From assembly GCF_024158145.1 (NCBI RefSeq), contig NZ_JAMYXM010000003.1:239730-303729 (forward strand): DNA of 64,000 nt, read 5' to 3'. This document shows positions 38,173-50,351 of the stretch, piece by piece. How positions within the stretch are numbered: position 1 is the first letter of the stretch; each line of letters opens with the position of its first letter. Source of the DNA: Notoacmeibacter sp. MSK16QG-6. Lineage in GTDB: Bacteria > Pseudomonadota > Alphaproteobacteria > Rhizobiales > Rhizobiaceae. A model generated the notes under the pieces. The model ran no database searches and was not told the origin of the DNA. It worked only from the letters and a program-made list of their open reading frames with translations. The position numbers were made by a program, and so were the translations under genes.

Positions 38173-40203
38173 TTACGCCGCGCGGGCCTCCCGGTCCGGC
38201 AGAGCTTCGTATTCGAGCACCGGGCCGGCTTCGATCAGCCTGGCAGCCTGATCGGCAGGCATGGGCTTGCCGAGGAGAAAGCCCTGCATCTCGGAACAGC
38301 CATGTTCGCGTAGGAAGTCGATGTGGCTTTGCATATCGACGCCCTCGGCGACGACCTTGAAGTCCATCATCCGTCCCAAGCCGATAACCGATCGGACGAT
38401 TTCATAGGCTTGCGGATTGTGGGTGATCTTCTCGATGAAAGTCCGGTCGATCTTCAGCGTATCGAACGGGAACGCCATGAGGGCCGAAAGCGAGGAATAA
38501 CCCGTACCGAAATCGTCCATGGCAATCGAAATGTCCATGGCTCGCAATTTACGCAGAACGTCCAGCGTGCGTTCCGTATCGCCGATCAGCAGCGATTCGG
38601 TGATTTCGATCTCCAGCCGCTTGGCATTGAAGCCGGTCGTCAGCAGCGTTTCACGAACCGTCTCGACCAGATCGGTATGGATGATCTGAACAGGCGAGAC
38701 ATTGATGGCCAGATGAAGATTGTCCGGCCAGTCGCACGCAATGGAACACGCCTTCTCCATCAGGCACCGGCCCAGTTCGATAATCATACCGTATTCTTCG
38801 GCGATGGAGATGAACTCGACGGGCGAAATCGGACCGAGTTCCGGATGCGTCCAACGCGCCAGCGCTTCAAATCCTGTCAAACGGCAATCGGCCACTTCGG
38901 CTTTCGGCTGGAAGTGGACCTCGATGGCCTTCTCTTCGAGGGCTTTCTGCAGGTCGGCGGCGAGCGTCCGGCGCTTACGGAGTGCCCTATCCATATTTTC
39001 GTCGAAGGTGCAGACCCGCTCCAGCGGGTTCTGTTTGATGCGACTGATCGCGCATCCCGCATTGGCCTGAAGCTCTTCGGCCGTCTTTCCATGAGACGGA
39101 TAGATCGAGATACCGGCGCTGAGCGATACGTTGATAAGCTTTTTCTTGACGCTGAAGCTCTGGTCGCAGGCGTTCAGCACCCGTCGGACGGAGGATGGCA
39201 GCTTGTCGTCGTCGTCTGTGGTTTTCGGTTGCAAGACTACGAATTCGTCGCCGCCGAGACGCGCCAGATATTCGTTCTCTCGCAAACATTCGCGCATCCG
39301 TTTGGCCACGCATTTCAGCAACCCGTCTCCGGTCGCATGACCGAAAACGTCGTTGATTTCCTTGAAACGCTTCAGATCGAAAGTGATAAGATAGAACTCG
39401 CGTTCCTCAAGCTTGGCCGAGCGGATACGCTTGTTGATCTCGCCACTGAACCCAAGGCGGTTTGGCAGTCCCGTCAGGGGATCGTGCGTCGCCAGGTAAG
39501 TGATACGCCTTTCCGTATCGCGCCGCTCCTCAAGCGCCATGGCGTGCCGCGTGACATCGACCAGGACAATGGAGCGGAAATCGTGCGGCAGGTCGACGAT
39601 CCGGCTTTCGAAAACCCGTTCGCCCACGTGAATCTGGCCGGTCTCGTTTCGCAGAACCTTTGCAAGCAGAACGTCGGACTGAAAGCGGCCGGCACTGGCC
39701 GCCGATTGCGCGGCTGCGCTCCAGAAGGCTGAATTGGCCATTTTGACGCGATTGTCGCTGTCGATGACGGCAATCGCTGCTTCGGTATTTTCAAGAACCG
39801 ACATGGTCATGGCCTGCCGGTCATGGCCATAAACGGCATAGCGGATAGCGCGATCCAGAATGGGAGCCGTCAGTTCCCCATGATGCAGCAAGTCCGCAGC
39901 GCCACTATATTCCGCTTCTTCTGCAGCCAGCCATTCTGGAGCGATCAGAACGACGGGCACTTGCTTGACCTGAACTTTCATCCATCGCAGAAGCTCAGCG
40001 CCGGAGCAGCCCGGTAGATCGGCCGCGGCCAAAATGAGATCGAAATTGCCGGTTTTGAGCAGACCTATCATCGCGCCGGCGCTGTGGCAGGTCTTCACGG
40101 CCAGCGAGGTCCGGTTCAGTTCGCCCAGAGCTTCGCGCACTACAAGCATTCGGTCGCGCTCGGCGTCGGCGAGAAGAATACGATAGCTTTGCTTGGCCGG
40201 CAT
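38173..40203 (-). CDS. Receiver-like GGDEF-EAL cyclic-di-GMP protein
   Basis: A 676-residue protein. A receiver-like N-terminal domain (YRILLADAERDRM, LILAAADLPGCSG) has Ala residues where the phosphoacceptor would be expected, so it is probably not phosphorylated. A PAS-like segment follows, then a diguanylate-cyclase domain with intact LGGDEF near residue 314 and a phosphodiesterase domain with GFEALARW near 447, ITESLLIGD, DDFGTGYSSL and AEGVD. Both catalytic motifs look intact, so it could make and degrade c-di-GMP. No membrane segments are seen. It lies just upstream of the kinase gene on the same strand. Confidence 0.9.
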   Translation of the reverse strand: MPAKQSYRILLADAERDRMLVVREALGELNRTSLAVKTCHSAGAMIGLLKTGNFDLILAAADLPGCSGAELLRWMKVQVKQVPVVLIAPEWLAAEEAEYSGAADLLHHGELTAPILDRAIRYAVYGHDRQAMTMSVLENTEAAIAVIDSDNRVKMANSAFWSAAAQSAASAGRFQSDVLLAKVLRNETGQIHVGERVFESRIVDLPHDFRSIVLVDVTRHAMALEERRDTERRITYLATHDPLTGLPNRLGFSGEINKRIRSAKLEEREFYLITFDLKRFKEINDVFGHATGDGLLKCVAKRMRECLRENEYLARLGGDEFVVLQPKTTDDDDKLPSSVRRVLNACDQSFSVKKKLINVSLSAGISIYPSHGKTAEELQANAGCAISRIKQNPLERVCTFDENMDRALRKRRTLAADLQKALEEKAIEVHFQPKAEVADCRLTGFEALARWTHPELGPISPVEFISIAEEYGMIIELGRCLMEKACSIACDWPDNLHLAINVSPVQIIHTDLVETVRETLLTTGFNAKRLEIEITESLLIGDTERTLDVLRKLRAMDISIAMDDFGTGYSSLSALMAFPFDTLKIDRTFIEKITHNPQAYEIVRSVIGLGRMMDFKVVAEGVDMQSHIDFLREHGCSEMQGFLLGKPMPADQAARLIEAGPVLEYEALPDREARAA

Positions 40204-40337
40204 TGACCCGTGTTTCCCATGGCAACGGACGTCAATTTGCCTTCCAAACCCTTGACGCCTGCTTAATTTGTATCGAATTGCGCCTTACGCAGTGTCAGGC
40301 GATGCCTTTCGCAGTTCAGCGGTGCCTCATTGACAAA

Positions 40338-40361
40338 AGACATAAAGAATTGTTTATGTCT
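40338..40361. promoter_or_regulatory. Palindromic operator candidate upstream of metF
   Basis: A 24-base palindrome with arms AGACATAAAGAA and TTGTTTATGTCT, one mismatch, 92 bases before metF. It fits a homodimeric winged-helix regulator. ArsR-family SahR controls methionine-cycle genes in many Proteobacteria and is the prime suspect (inference from location). A short T-run follows, so it might also act as a weak terminator, but nothing is transcribed into it from the left on this strand. Confidence 0.6.
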
Positions 40362-40453
40362 TTTTCTCAGCCCATATTGGCGCTTTATTTTGGCGTCTTT
40401 CGCGGCGAGACCGTGCGTGACAGCGCCGGAAGCAAAATCCAACGGAGACAGGA

Positions 40454-41395
40454 ATGGCGAGCCCGCAACTACCCCTTCGGGATGTCGACAGACAGCCCGC
40501 CGCTATTCGGCTCGATGGCGCCAACGAAGCGCACGTGAAAGTGTCGTACGAGTTTTTCCCGCCCAAGACAGAAAAGGCGGAAGCGGACCTCTGGTATGCG
40601 GTCAAGCGTCTTGAGATGCTTCAGCCCTCATATGTTTCGGTAACTTATGGCGCTGGCGGATCGACGCAGGAGCGCACATTGGGGACCGTGGCGCGCATGG
40701 TGCGTGAAACGTCGCTGACGCCAGCCGCACATCTGACCTGTGTCGGGGCAAGCTGCAACGACATCGATGACGTCGCCGATCGCCTTTGGGACGCCGGCAT
40801 CCGCTCCATCGTCGCACTGCGCGGCGACTCGCCCTCTGGCTTCGGCGGCCGCTACGAGCCGCATCCGGAAGGCTATTCCTACGCGCCCGATCTGATCGCC
40901 GGTCTCAGGAAGCGGCACGATTTCGAAATCTTCTGCTCGGCTTATCCTGAGCGCCACCCCGAAAGTGCTGACTGGCAGACCGAACTGGATGTCCTGCGCC
41001 GCAAAGCCGATGCCGGTGCGACGAAAGCGATCACACAGTTCTTTTTCGAGGCGGACACTTTCTTCCGTTTTCGTGATCGCGTCGCCGATGCTGGAATCGA
41101 TATCGGCATCGTGCCGGGCGTGATGTTGCAACCCAACATTGCCGGTCTCTCGCGTATGGCGGGCGCTGTCGGCGTCGATGTGCCCGGCTGGTACGGACGT
41201 CTGTTCGAAGGGCTGGAAGACGACCTTCTGACACGGCAGATGCTGACAGCTTCCGTAGCGACCGATTTGTGCGCCGAACTTTACGATGGCGGCGTCCGCG
41301 ATTTTCACCTTTACACGCTGAACCGTGCTGATATCGCAATTGCGGTCAGCCGCGCTCTCGGCGAAGCCCATGCCCGCATTCGCCAAAGGGATTGA
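40454..41395 (+). CDS. metF: Methylenetetrahydrofolate reductase
   Basis: Reduces 5,10-methylene-THF to 5-methyl-THF, the methyl donor of methionine synthase. The 313-residue FAD-dependent barrel has VSYEFFPPKTEKAE (catalytic Glu), PSYVSVTYGAGGSTQERT, AHLTCVGAS, ALRGDSP, TQFFFEADTFFRF and PGVMLQPNI. GGAGACAGG precedes ATG 40454. It is followed within six bases by the first methionine-synthase gene, so the two steps form one operon. Confidence 0.96.
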   Translation: MASPQLPLRDVDRQPAAIRLDGANEAHVKVSYEFFPPKTEKAEADLWYAVKRLEMLQPSYVSVTYGAGGSTQERTLGTVARMVRETSLTPAAHLTCVGASCNDIDDVADRLWDAGIRSIVALRGDSPSGFGGRYEPHPEGYSYAPDLIAGLRKRHDFEIFCSAYPERHPESADWQTELDVLRRKADAGATKAITQFFFEADTFFRFRDRVADAGIDIGIVPGVMLQPNIAGLSRMAGAVGVDVPGWYGRLFEGLEDDLLTRQMLTASVATDLCAELYDGGVRDFHLYTLNRADIAIAVSRALGEAHARIRQRD

Positions 41396-41400
41396 TTGCC

Positions 41401-42458
41401 ATGTCCGAACGCTGGAACGCCATTACCGAGCGAGCCAAGAGCCACATCCTTATTCTCGACGGCGCCATGGGCACCATGCTTCAGCGACAGAGCCTGGAGG
41501 AAGAGGATTTTCGTGGCGACCGATTTGCCGATTGGGCGCTTCCGCTGAAGGGTGACAATGACCTTTTGTCGCTCACCAAACCCGAGGCCGTTGCCAAGGT
41601 TCACGATGCTTATCTGGAAGCGGGCGCCGATCTGATCGAAACCAACAGCTTCAATGCAACCGCGATCAGCCAGGCCGATTACGGGTTGCAGGATCATGCC
41701 GGCGAGATCGCCGCCGCCGCCGCGAAGGTCGCCCGTCAATGCGCCGATGAGTGGACGCGCAAAACACCTGACAAGCCGCGCGCCGTGCTCGGCTCCATCG
41801 GCCCGCTCAACAAAACGCTGTCGATCTCGCCGAAGGTTGAGGACCCCGGCTTTCGCGATGTGACCTTCGATGAGGTCAAGGAGACCTATCGCGGCCAGAT
41901 CGACGCGATGTTCGACAATGTCGACGCGCTGCTGATCGAGACGATCTTCGATACGCTCAACGCCAAGGCCGCCATTCTTGCCGCGCAGGAGGCGTTCGAC
42001 GCGCATGGCGAGGAGAAGCCCATTCTGATTTCCGGCACGATCACCGACCGTTCCGGTCGCACCCTCTCCGGCCAGACGCCCGAAGCCTTCTGGCTATCGG
42101 TCAAGCACGCCAAGCCTTTCGCAATCGGGCTGAACTGTGCGCTCGGCGCGGACGAGATGCGCCCGCATATCGTCGCAATCTCGAAGGCCGCTGATTGCCG
42201 CATCCTCGCCTTCCCGAATGCCGGCCTGCCCAATGCCTTCGGCGAATACGATCAGACACCGGACGAGATGCAGGCGCAGCTCAAGCCCTGGGCCGAAGAA
42301 GGCTACGTCAATATTCTCGGCGGCTGCTGCGGCACCACGCCCGATCACATCCGCGCCATTGCGAAGGCCGTCGAGGCAACGAAGCCGCATATGCCGCCCC
42401 AAATTACGCCGACGCTTCGTCTGTCCGGTCTCGAACCCTTCCAGATCGCGGTGAACGC

Positions 42459-42462
<4 letters not shown>
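41401..42462 (+). CDS. metH: Methionine synthase, homocysteine-binding half (split MetH)
   Basis: The first domain of cobalamin-dependent methionine synthase as a separate 353-residue protein. It starts with [20 protein letters not shown]. The three Zn/homocysteine-binding cysteines are present in [14 protein letters not shown] and [14 protein letters not shown]. It ends [13 protein letters not shown], exactly where the linker to the folate domain would begin. The stop overlaps the next gene's ATG (ATGA). AAAGGGA precedes ATG 41401. It should work as a complex with the downstream protein. A sequencing frameshift is unlikely because the split falls at a domain boundary with a coupled start. 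Confidence 0.93.
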
Positions 42463-45107
<2,645 letters not shown>

Positions 45108-45131
45108 GACGGGCGGAAAGGAAGGATTGCG

Positions 45132-45209
45132 ATGCTGCGCTGGCTGATCTGGATCGCCATTTTTGTTATTGCCTTCATCATCGCCGCGCGGCTCTTCCGC
45201 CGGCGATAA
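45132..45209 (+). CDS. 25-residue membrane microprotein
   Basis: A 26-codon frame with a strong ribosome-binding stretch (AAGGAAGGA) 6 bases before ATG, 24 bases after the metH stop. The product starts MLRWLIWIAIFVIAFIIAAR and ends with an Arg-rich RRR, giving a single membrane helix with a positive cytoplasmic end. I know no named family. The spacing suggests it is the last gene of the metF-metH transcript. Confidence 0.55.
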   Translation: MLRWLIWIAIFVIAFIIAARLFRRR

Positions 45210-45237
45210 GGCGCACACCGCTAAGTCAGGACGACGC

Positions 45238-45483
45238 TTAACGCGCCAGTGAATCCATCAGCGCCTTGTTTTGGCAGTAGTCGGGCGCAGGCTCCCTGGC
45301 ATCCGCCTTCGCAAGAAAATCGGCACATTCGTCTGCCCGGCGGCAACCTTGACAGCGAAACCACGCCGAGCGCAGGACGGAATCGGCGAGACGCAAGACC
45401 CGCTCATCGTCGAGCGCGCCTGTGCGCCCCATCATCGCGCCAAGCAGGTCGCCGTGCTCTTCGGCCCTTTTGAAAAATCCCAT
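45238..45483 (-). CDS. DUF6455-like Cys-rich small protein
   Basis: An 81-residue protein with FRCQGCRRADECADFLA and PAPDYCQNKALMDSL: four conserved Cys spaced as in the DUF6455 family, suggesting metal or cluster binding. GGGAGAGG precedes ATG 45483. An 11-residue longer version from 45516 lacks a ribosome-binding site. The function is unknown. It converges with the metH transcript. Confidence 0.75.
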   Translation of the reverse strand: MGFFKRAEEHGDLLGAMMGRTGALDDERVLRLADSVLRSAWFRCQGCRRADECADFLAKADAREPAPDYCQNKALMDSLAR

Positions 45484-45620
45484 TTCGCCTCTCCCGATCG
45501 GTTGCCGCAAAGGCAAGGTAGCCAGGCTTTGCCATCAAACGATTGATCTGCATCAACGAAACGCCATCTTCACTCATCCAGCCGCTCAGTCCTTGAAGCA
45601 ATCCGGATAGGGAGAAAAAC

Positions 45621-45974
45621 GTGAAGGGCCGAATTGAATTACCGCCACCTCCCCCAATCGCCCAGACCGTCAAGACGTTCGTTCTGGTCAACCTGTTCGG
45701 CGTACCGGCTTTGGCTTTCATCTACCGACTTGTCACGAAGGGCGGCGCACTTGCAGCCATGCCGCCCTTCATTTTTATCGTGCTGGCGCTTGCAATCGGC
45801 CTTGGTGTGATCGGCTATAACGCCTGGCTGACATGGCGCGCCAAGCGCGCGGATGGCTGGGCGCCCCCGGTCGTCGCCATGGCACTGTGGACGATAGCCT
45901 GCGCCATGACCCTGCTTTTCTTCGGATCGTTCTCGCCTATCAGCCTTGCGCTCGCCTATGGCGGGCTGTTCTGA
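45621..45974 (+). CDS. Uncharacterised three-segment membrane protein
   Basis: A 117-residue protein with GTG start and GGGAG upstream. A Pro-rich N-terminus (ELPPPPPIAQTVK) precedes hydrophobic segments TFVLVNLFGVPALAFIYRLV, PPFIFIVLALAIGLGVIGYN and AMALWTIACAMTLLFFGSF. I recognise no family. It converges with the SDR gene after 18 bases. Confidence 0.65.
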   Translation: MKGRIELPPPPPIAQTVKTFVLVNLFGVPALAFIYRLVTKGGALAAMPPFIFIVLALAIGLGVIGYNAWLTWRAKRADGWAPPVVAMALWTIACAMTLLFFGSFSPISLALAYGGLF

Positions 45975-45992
45975 CCGGCAAGGCTCACGATC

Positions 45993-46754
45993 CTATTTTG
46001 GCGCCATTCGAATGGCGCCATCCAGCCGGATCGTTTCGCCGTTCAGCATGGGATTGCCGATAATCGCCTCGACCAGCTTGGCGTATTCGTCCGGTTCGCC
46101 AAGACGGCTCGGAAAAGGCACCTGCTTGCCAAGGCTGTCCTGCGCCTCCTGCGGCAGCCCCGCCACCATTGGCGTGCGAAAGATACCCGGCGCGATTGCC
46201 ATGACACGGATGCCATATCGGGCCAGTTCACGAGCGAGCGGCAATGTCATTCCAGCGACGCCAGCCTTCGAAGCCGCGTAGGCCGGCTGGCCGATCTGTC
46301 CGTCGAAAGCGGCGACAGAAGCGGTATTGACGACGACGCCCCGCTCCTCGCCAAGCGGCTCGCTCGCCGCCAACCGTTCGGCGAACTTGGCGGTGACATT
46401 ATAGGTGCCGATCAGATTGATGCCGACGACCTTGGCGAAAAAGTCGAGCGGCGTCGCCTTGCCTTCACGGTCGAGCATCTTGGAGGGTGTGCCGACCCCG
46501 GCGCAGTTAATGAGAACCCGGGCAACGCCGTGCCTGTCTTCCGCTTCGGTAACGGCCTCGCGAACCGCGCCGTCATCGGCGACGTCGACCTTGATGAAAT
46601 GCCCGCCAATTTCCTTTGCCTGTGATCCCCCCGCCTCCTCGTTCATGTCCAGTAGCGTGACTTTCGCGCCCGCCTTTGCAAGCCGTATGGCCGTTGCCAG
46701 ACCGAGTCCCGACGCGCCACCCGTCACCAGGGCGGCTTGATTTGAAATATCCAT
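45993..46754 (-). CDS. Short-chain dehydrogenase (3-hydroxyacyl-CoA dehydrogenase type 2-like)
   Basis: NAD-dependent SDR of 253 residues. The cofactor motif is TGGASGLG with LLDMNEEAGG (Asp selecting NAD), then NCAGVGTP, the catalytic Ser in VNTASVAAFDG and Tyr/Lys in PAYAASKAG. The FDGQIGQPAYAASKAG and PGIFRTPM segments resemble HSD17B10-type 3-hydroxyacyl-CoA dehydrogenases, suggesting a role in fatty or branched acyl-CoA oxidation. The gene ends in a perfect 22-base palindrome. Confidence 0.87.
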   Translation of the reverse strand: MDISNQAALVTGGASGLGLATAIRLAKAGAKVTLLDMNEEAGGSQAKEIGGHFIKVDVADDGAVREAVTEAEDRHGVARVLINCAGVGTPSKMLDREGKATPLDFFAKVVGINLIGTYNVTAKFAERLAASEPLGEERGVVVNTASVAAFDGQIGQPAYAASKAGVAGMTLPLARELARYGIRVMAIAPGIFRTPMVAGLPQEAQDSLGKQVPFPSRLGEPDEYAKLVEAIIGNPMLNGETIRLDGAIRMAPK

Positions 46755-46945
46755 AAGACTTCCTCCCCATAATCTCTCGTCGGTCTCGACATAGAGCCGG
46801 GGTGCTTAAGGGAAACATTGTGGACCCCTGGAGCCCATCTTCCTGATCTCACCCCACCGCGATCGATCGAGTACTACTAAGGTTTAAATCAAATTTAAAT
46901 CTCTTGCTGCATTCAATGGAACGAGTGGTCTAATGGGAGATACCA

Positions 46946-49234
46946 ATGCTCGGGAGATTGATTGGGCGGTTTAGTCTGCGCCTGAGCCTTTCGGCTCTTT
47001 TTGCACTGCTTGCCGTTCTGGCCTGCAGCGTCGTTGGCACGGGCGGCTATTTGCAGGCCTCTGGCGAGATGCGCCACGCCACGAACCGCGAACTTGCAAT
47101 GCTGGCCGAGAATCAGGCTCGCTCCATCCAGGACTATAAGGAGCGGCTTCAGGCGGCCGTCGCGAATATGTCGGGCGGCGCGATGGTGCCCAATAGCCTG
47201 TCCGAGCTGTCCATCGGCTTCAATGTCGAACGTAAGCGCGACGAAAACATCGAGACGTTCCGCAACGCCGGCGAGACGCCGGAGGAACGTGCGCAGTTTG
47301 CCGGCCGCAACCGCAACGTCAGCATCTATGAATGGAAGCATTCCGAGGTCCACAATTCGCTTTTCAGCTACTGGAAGGATCTTGGCCTGTCGGATCTCTA
47401 CCTGATCGATGAAAAGGGCAATATCGTCTATTCGGTCACCAAGTCCGAAGAATTCATGCAAAGCCTTGAGACGAGCGAATTCGGCCCGTTAAACGGCCTC
47501 TTCAGTTCGATCATGGCCGGCGAAGCCGCTAGCCTTCAGAGCAACGGATTTGAACCCTACCCCGTCGAAGGACCGTCGCTCATCCTGGCTCATGCGGTGC
47601 CTCGCAAATCCACCTTCGGACTGGACGAAGGCGAAGTCGCCCCTCCCATGGCGGTCGTCGCATTCCGTATCTCCGCTGATAAAATCTCGGCAATGTTGGC
47701 GAAACAACAGCTCGATCCCGCCGTCCGCGCACTCCTGCTGGTCGATAGCGAAGGCCAGGTGATCGCAAGCAGCGACGGGCGGAGCCGTCCCGCGCCGCTG
47801 GATCTCTCCAGCCTGGAAATCGGTGAGAGCGGTCAGCTCAGCGGAACGCTCGACGACGCCGAAGGCCTGGGCGCCGCACTCGCGGTCGCCAGCGACATCA
47901 CGTTCAATGGTAAGCCGTTTCATATTCTTTCCATCTACGATCAAAGCGCCGCGATGGCCGGGGTGAACAACATGGCGATCACCATGGCGGGTCTGACCCT
48001 GCTCGTGCTGATCGGCATTTGTCTGGCTGGCATTATGTTGTCCCGCGCCATCACGCAGCCCATCAACGTTCTTACCGACGATATGCGCCGGCTGGCGGAT
48101 GGCGACCTGCAGAACGCCGCCTACGATTACGATCTGCGCAACGAGGTCGGCTCCATGGCCTCGGCAGTGGAGGTCTTCCGTGAGCAGGCGCTTGAGAAGC
48201 TTCGCATCGAAGGCGAAACGCAGCAGATGCGCAACCAGTCCGAAAGCGAGCGAGCCGAACGCGAGGCCGTGAGCGCGAAGGACAATGAAGCAAGGCGCTA
48301 TGCGCTGGAAACGCTCGGCACGGCCCTGAAGAGCATGTCGGACGGCAATATCAGCCATCGGATCAGAAACCCCTTCGCTTCTGAATTCGACCAGCTTCGG
48401 GTGGACTATAACGAGGCTGCCGAGAAACTGGCCGACGCGCTCTATCAGGCTGCACGCAGCGCCGACTCAATCTGCCTGTCGTCTGCGGAAGTCAGCAATG
48501 CGGCGGGCGATCTCGCCAAACGCACCGAAAACCAGGCCGCGTCGATTGAGCAGTCGTCCGACACGCTGTCACAAATCGCTTCCGATGCTTCGGAAGTCGC
48601 CGGCCGAACCGATCAGGTTCAGTCCATCGTCGAAAACGCCAAAAAGGAAGCGGCGGAATCGGCTGAAATCGTCGATCGTGCGATGAACGCGATGCGGGAA
48701 ATCGAAGAATCGTCCGACGAGATCACCCAGATCGTCAGCGTCATCAACGAGATCGCTTTCCAGACCAACCTTCTGGCCCTTAACGCTGGCGTGGAAGCCG
48801 CCCGCGCCGGGGAAGCCGGTAAAGGCTTCGGCGTCGTCGCGCAGGAAGTGCGCGAACTGGCGCAGCGATGCGGCGACGCGGCGGGCGAAATTCGCGGTCT
48901 CATCACCCGCTCGGTCGACAAGGTGAAATCCGGCTCGGTCCTTGTCAGCGATACCGGCGAGACCCTGAAACGCATCGTCAGCGAAGTCGCCGACATCAGC
49001 GAGCATGTCACCGCCATAACCACCTCCATGCGTAGCCAGTCGGACGGCTTGGCCAAGGTGAGCGGCACAATGCGGATGATGGATCAGGAGACCCAGAAAA
49101 ACGCTGCAATCGCCGAAGAATCCACCGCTGGCAGTCAGGTACTTGCCAGCGAGGCGGCTTCGCTCAACCGGCAATTGTCGCAATTCGATGTCTCGGCTGC
49201 CGAGGACGAATCCGCGATCGCCAACGCGGCCTGA
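46946..49234 (+). CDS. Methyl-accepting chemotaxis protein
   Basis: Chemoreceptor of 762 residues. Membrane segments are at about 12-37 and 342-366 and flank a large periplasmic sensor of about 300 residues ([20 protein letters not shown] suggests a Cache-like fold). A HAMP domain follows ([20 protein letters not shown]) and a second HAMP-like part. The signalling hairpin tip is at [20 protein letters not shown] and [20 protein letters not shown] (about 602-645). The C-terminus lacks a CheR-tethering pentapeptide. GGGAGA precedes the ATG. The ligand is unknown. Confidence 0.94.
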   Translation: MLGRLIGRFSLRLSLSALFALLAVLACSVVGTGGYLQASGEMRHATNRELAMLAENQARSIQDYKERLQAAVANMSGGAMVPNSLSELSIGFNVERKRDENIETFRNAGETPEERAQFAGRNRNVSIYEWKHSEVHNSLFSYWKDLGLSDLYLIDEKGNIVYSVTKSEEFMQSLETSEFGPLNGLFSSIMAGEAASLQSNGFEPYPVEGPSLILAHAVPRKSTFGLDEGEVAPPMAVVAFRISADKISAMLAKQQLDPAVRALLLVDSEGQVIASSDGRSRPAPLDLSSLEIGESGQLSGTLDDAEGLGAALAVASDITFNGKPFHILSIYDQSAAMAGVNNMAITMAGLTLLVLIGICLAGIMLSRAITQPINVLTDDMRRLADGDLQNAAYDYDLRNEVGSMASAVEVFREQALEKLRIEGETQQMRNQSESERAEREAVSAKDNEARRYALETLGTALKSMSDGNISHRIRNPFASEFDQLRVDYNEAAEKLADALYQAARSADSICLSSAEVSNAAGDLAKRTENQAASIEQSSDTLSQIASDASEVAGRTDQVQSIVENAKKEAAESAEIVDRAMNAMREIEESSDEITQIVSVINEIAFQTNLLALNAGVEAARAGEAGKGFGVVAQEVRELAQRCGDAAGEIRGLITRSVDKVKSGSVLVSDTGETLKRIVSEVADISEHVTAITTSMRSQSDGLAKVSGTMRMMDQETQKNAAIAEESTAGSQVLASEAASLNRQLSQFDVSAAEDESAIANAA

Positions 49235-49258
49235 CCGCCGCCGAAAACACCATCGATA

Positions 49259-49290
49259 AAGAAGGCCCGGTCATCGTGCCGGGCCTTCTT
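49259..49290. terminator. Terminator between the chemoreceptor gene and purU
   Basis: A 12-bp inverted repeat AAGAAGGCCCGG/CCGGGCCTTCTT with an 8-base loop (49259-49270, 49279-49290), between converging genes. The T-rich arms suit either direction, though no long T-run follows. Confidence 0.75.
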
Positions 49291-49319
49291 GTGTCTGATG
49301 GACTTTAAGGATTTCCCGA

Positions 49320-50168
49320 TCAGGCAAAAACGATTGTCTTGGCCTCATTCAACATGACGCGCCCTTCCAGATGCATTTTCACCGCGCGCGCCAGCACCCG
49401 GCTCTCGATATCACGGCCAGCAGCAACGAAATCGTCTGCCGTCATGGCGTGATTCACCCTTTCGGTCTCCTGCTCGATAATCGGGCCTTCATCCAGATCC
49501 GGCGTCACGTAGTGCGCGGTGGCGCCGATCAGCTTCACACCACGCGCATGGGCTTGATGATAAGGCTTGGCGCCCTTGAAGCTGGGCAGAAAAGAATGGT
49601 GAATATTGATGATCCGGCCGAAAAGCCGGTTCGAGAGGTTGTCCGACAGAACCTGCATATAGCGGGCGAGAACGACCAGTTCCGCGCCGCTGTCCTTAAC
49701 CAGGGAGAGAAGCCTCTCTTCCTGTTCGGCCTTGTTCTCTTTCGTCACCGGCCAGTGATGAAAGGGAATATTCTCGTAATCCGCTGTCCGGCGGCTCTCT
49801 TCATGGTTGGAGACTATGGCGACCACTTCGGCGTTCAGCCAACCGACGCGGATCTGGTAGAGAAGGTGCAGCATGGCGTGGTCGAACTTGCTGACCATCA
49901 GAACGATTTTCGGCTTGCGGCTGCTGTCGACGACCCGCGTTCGCATATCGAACCGGTCGGTCACCGGCTTCAATGCGTGTTCGATGGCGTCGCGATCGAC
50001 CGGTTCCGGCACGATTACCGCAAGTCTCATATAGAAGCGGTTGATTTGCCGGTCCCAGAACTGGCCGCTTTCCGCGATATTGGCGCCGGCGGCAGCCAGT
50101 TCGGTCGTAACCGCAGCGACGATGCCAACCTGATCGGCGCAGGAAAGCGTGACGACAAAACTGTTCAT
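49320..50168 (-). CDS. purU: Formyltetrahydrofolate deformylase
   Basis: Hydrolyses 10-formyl-THF to THF and formate, balancing one-carbon pools. The 282-residue protein has an N-terminal ACT domain (VTLSCADQVGIVAAVTTELA) and a formyl-transferase fold. Catalytic residues are in RIINIHHSFLPSFKGAKPYH and GATAHYVTPDLDEGPII (Asn, His, Asp). It stands alone, but folate one-carbon chemistry connects it to the nearby metF/metH genes. Confidence 0.95.
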   Translation of the reverse strand: MNSFVVTLSCADQVGIVAAVTTELAAAGANIAESGQFWDRQINRFYMRLAVIVPEPVDRDAIEHALKPVTDRFDMRTRVVDSSRKPKIVLMVSKFDHAMLHLLYQIRVGWLNAEVVAIVSNHEESRRTADYENIPFHHWPVTKENKAEQEERLLSLVKDSGAELVVLARYMQVLSDNLSNRLFGRIINIHHSFLPSFKGAKPYHQAHARGVKLIGATAHYVTPDLDEGPIIEQETERVNHAMTADDFVAAGRDIESRVLARAVKMHLEGRVMLNEAKTIVFA

Positions 50169-50351
50169 ACCTGTCTGACCTATCGCATTGGCAGGAAAGC
50201 CTGCTGAAAATTTCGGCGCTTATAACGGGGAAGACCTCTCTATGCCATGGTCGATACCCGCCATTTCCAGCGACAAACCCGTCACGACCGGCAAGCGAAA
50301 GGGCCGGCGCAAGCTGCTGCGCCGACCCTTTCGTGTCCGCTAGAGCTGCCG

